Positions 61,263-64,000 of a DNA stretch of 64,000 nucleotides are shown piece by piece. Where the stretch lies: NCBI RefSeq assembly GCF_018138715.1, contig NZ_JAGSHX010000006.1, positions 4,774,001 through 4,838,000 on the forward strand, in the 5' to 3' direction. The position numbers and the translations under genes are program-made. The notes under the pieces were generated by a model. It did no database searches, was not told the DNA's origin, and worked only from the letters and a program-made list of their open reading frames with translations. The stretch's first letter is position 1; each line of letters opens with the position of its first letter. This DNA comes from Streptomyces asiaticus. Lineage in GTDB: Bacteria > Actinomycetota > Actinomycetes > Streptomycetales > Streptomycetaceae.

Positions 61263-61667
61263 TCAGCCTCGGCCCATTGCCCGGGTGAGGGCGATCTCGA
61301 TGACGACGCGGTCCGGGTTGGGGCGGGGGGTGCGCTGGTAGCGCTCGGCGTAGCGGCGTTCGGCGTCCGCGATCAGCTCGGGGTCCTCCCGTACCACCGC
61401 GAGCCCCTCCAGCGTGGCCCACCGCCTGCCCGCCATTTGGCAGACCGCGACCCGCGCACCGCCCTCGCCCGCCGCCCGGACATGGGCGACCTTACGGCTG
61501 TGACGGCTCGCGATGACGCGGGCGAGCCCGGCCTCGGGGTCGTAGGTGACGCCGACCGGGACCACATGCGGGCTGCCGTCCGGGCGTGGGGTGGTCAGGG
61601 TGCACACATGGCGTTCGCGCCAGAAAGCGAGGTACCCGGGGTCGGGGTTGCGGGGATCGACGGACAT
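61263..61667 (-). CDS. PPOX-class F420/FMN-dependent oxidoreductase
   Basis: 134 residues with the split-beta-barrel fold: YLAFWRERHVCTLTTPRPDG, SPHVVPVGVTYDPEAGLARV, IASRHSRKVAHVRAAGEG, then ARVAVCQMAGRRWATLEGLA. Typical of actinobacterial TIGR-type PPOX proteins that bind F420. Divergent from clpB across a HAIR operator (61706-61726), so its promoter may also be under HspR. Confidence 0.87.
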   Translation of the reverse strand: MSVDPRNPDPGYLAFWRERHVCTLTTPRPDGSPHVVPVGVTYDPEAGLARVIASRHSRKVAHVRAAGEGGARVAVCQMAGRRWATLEGLAVVREDPELIADAERRYAERYQRTPRPNPDRVVIEIALTRAMGRG

Positions 61668-61705
61668 GGTCCAGAACCTAAGGCCAGAGGAGTGGCGTTC
61701 GCGAG

Positions 61706-61726
61706 GTTGAGTGGAATAGACTCAAC
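61706..61726. promoter_or_regulatory. HAIR site (HspR operator) between PPOX gene and clpB
   Basis: GTTGAGT-N7-ACTCAAC: the inner TTGAGT-N7-ACTCAA is a perfect match to the HspR consensus. 60 bp before clpB and 39 bp before the PPOX gene start. Confidence 0.9.
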
Positions 61727-61785
61727 TTTACGGAGGTTGGGTAGGGCAGGGATGGGAAGATCGGAGCGAGGAGGAGCACAGGGAC

Positions 61786-64000
<2,215 letters not shown>

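Overview
The window is high-GC actinobacterial chromosome, almost certainly Streptomyces or a close relative. This rests on the very high G+C with strong third-position bias, GTG starts and 4-bp ATGA/GTGA overlaps, DUF4232 lipoproteins, a DUF5753/DUF397/ATPase triad, a Tat-exported GH11 xylanase, a large PAS-GAF-SpoIIE phosphatase, and a dnaK-grpE-dnaJ-hspR operon with HspR inverted repeats.

Layout. 1-9.1 kb: small metabolic and regulator genes (ene-reductase/MarR, methyltransferase with an aminoglycoside-phosphotransferase remnant, MDR alcohol dehydrogenase, PhzF/LysR, NUDIX, flotillin/NfeD-like pair). 9.3-11.8 kb: two coupled CNNM/CorC-type membrane proteins behind a short proline-rich ORF. 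11.9-27.1 kb: Ser/Thr kinase with a PQQ-like sensor, three DUF4232 lipoproteins sharing an 11-bp-phased direct repeat, TSUP transporter, acetyltransferases, GH11 xylanase, and an MMPL/two-component operon. 27.3-33.0 kb: an accessory island ending at an intact tRNA-Gly(CCC). 33.4-48.4 kb: conserved housekeeping genes (zinc-ribbon protein, dcd, phosphoribosyltransferase, Yip1-like protein, FG-GAP lipoprotein, SpoIIE-type phosphatase, EtfD-like Fe-S oxidoreductase, dnaK operon). 48.5-59.0 kb: a defence/regulation block (Uma2-like nuclease, WhiJ-like triad, DUF559 protein, hsdR-hsdS-hsdM). 59.1-64.0 kb: cupin, MHS-type transporter, PPOX protein, and clpB cut by the window end.

The most interesting structure is in the island. 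The last 40 bp of the tRNA-Gly(CCC) gene occur three more times to its left as exact direct repeats (29788, 30750, 31896). They cut 29.8-33.0 kb into three blocks of about 1.0-1.1 kb. Each block holds one two-gene module with a 4-bp GTGA overlap, small putative antitoxin first: VapBC-like, a second VapBC-like, and a DUF6247 gene with a small RelE/ParE-like partner. No integrase is visible. Two of the three block ends beside the repeats carry paired 9-bp repeats phased by 11 bp, like integrase arm sites. Remnants of both PIN toxins lie further left. I read this as stepwise accretion of minimal att-flanked toxin-antitoxin cassettes at one tRNA gene.

Two other window-wide patterns stand out. At least eight genes have short tandem duplications that span or copy their stop codon. 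The HspR regulon is visible at both ends of one stretch: two HAIR operators before dnaK and one between the PPOX gene and clpB.
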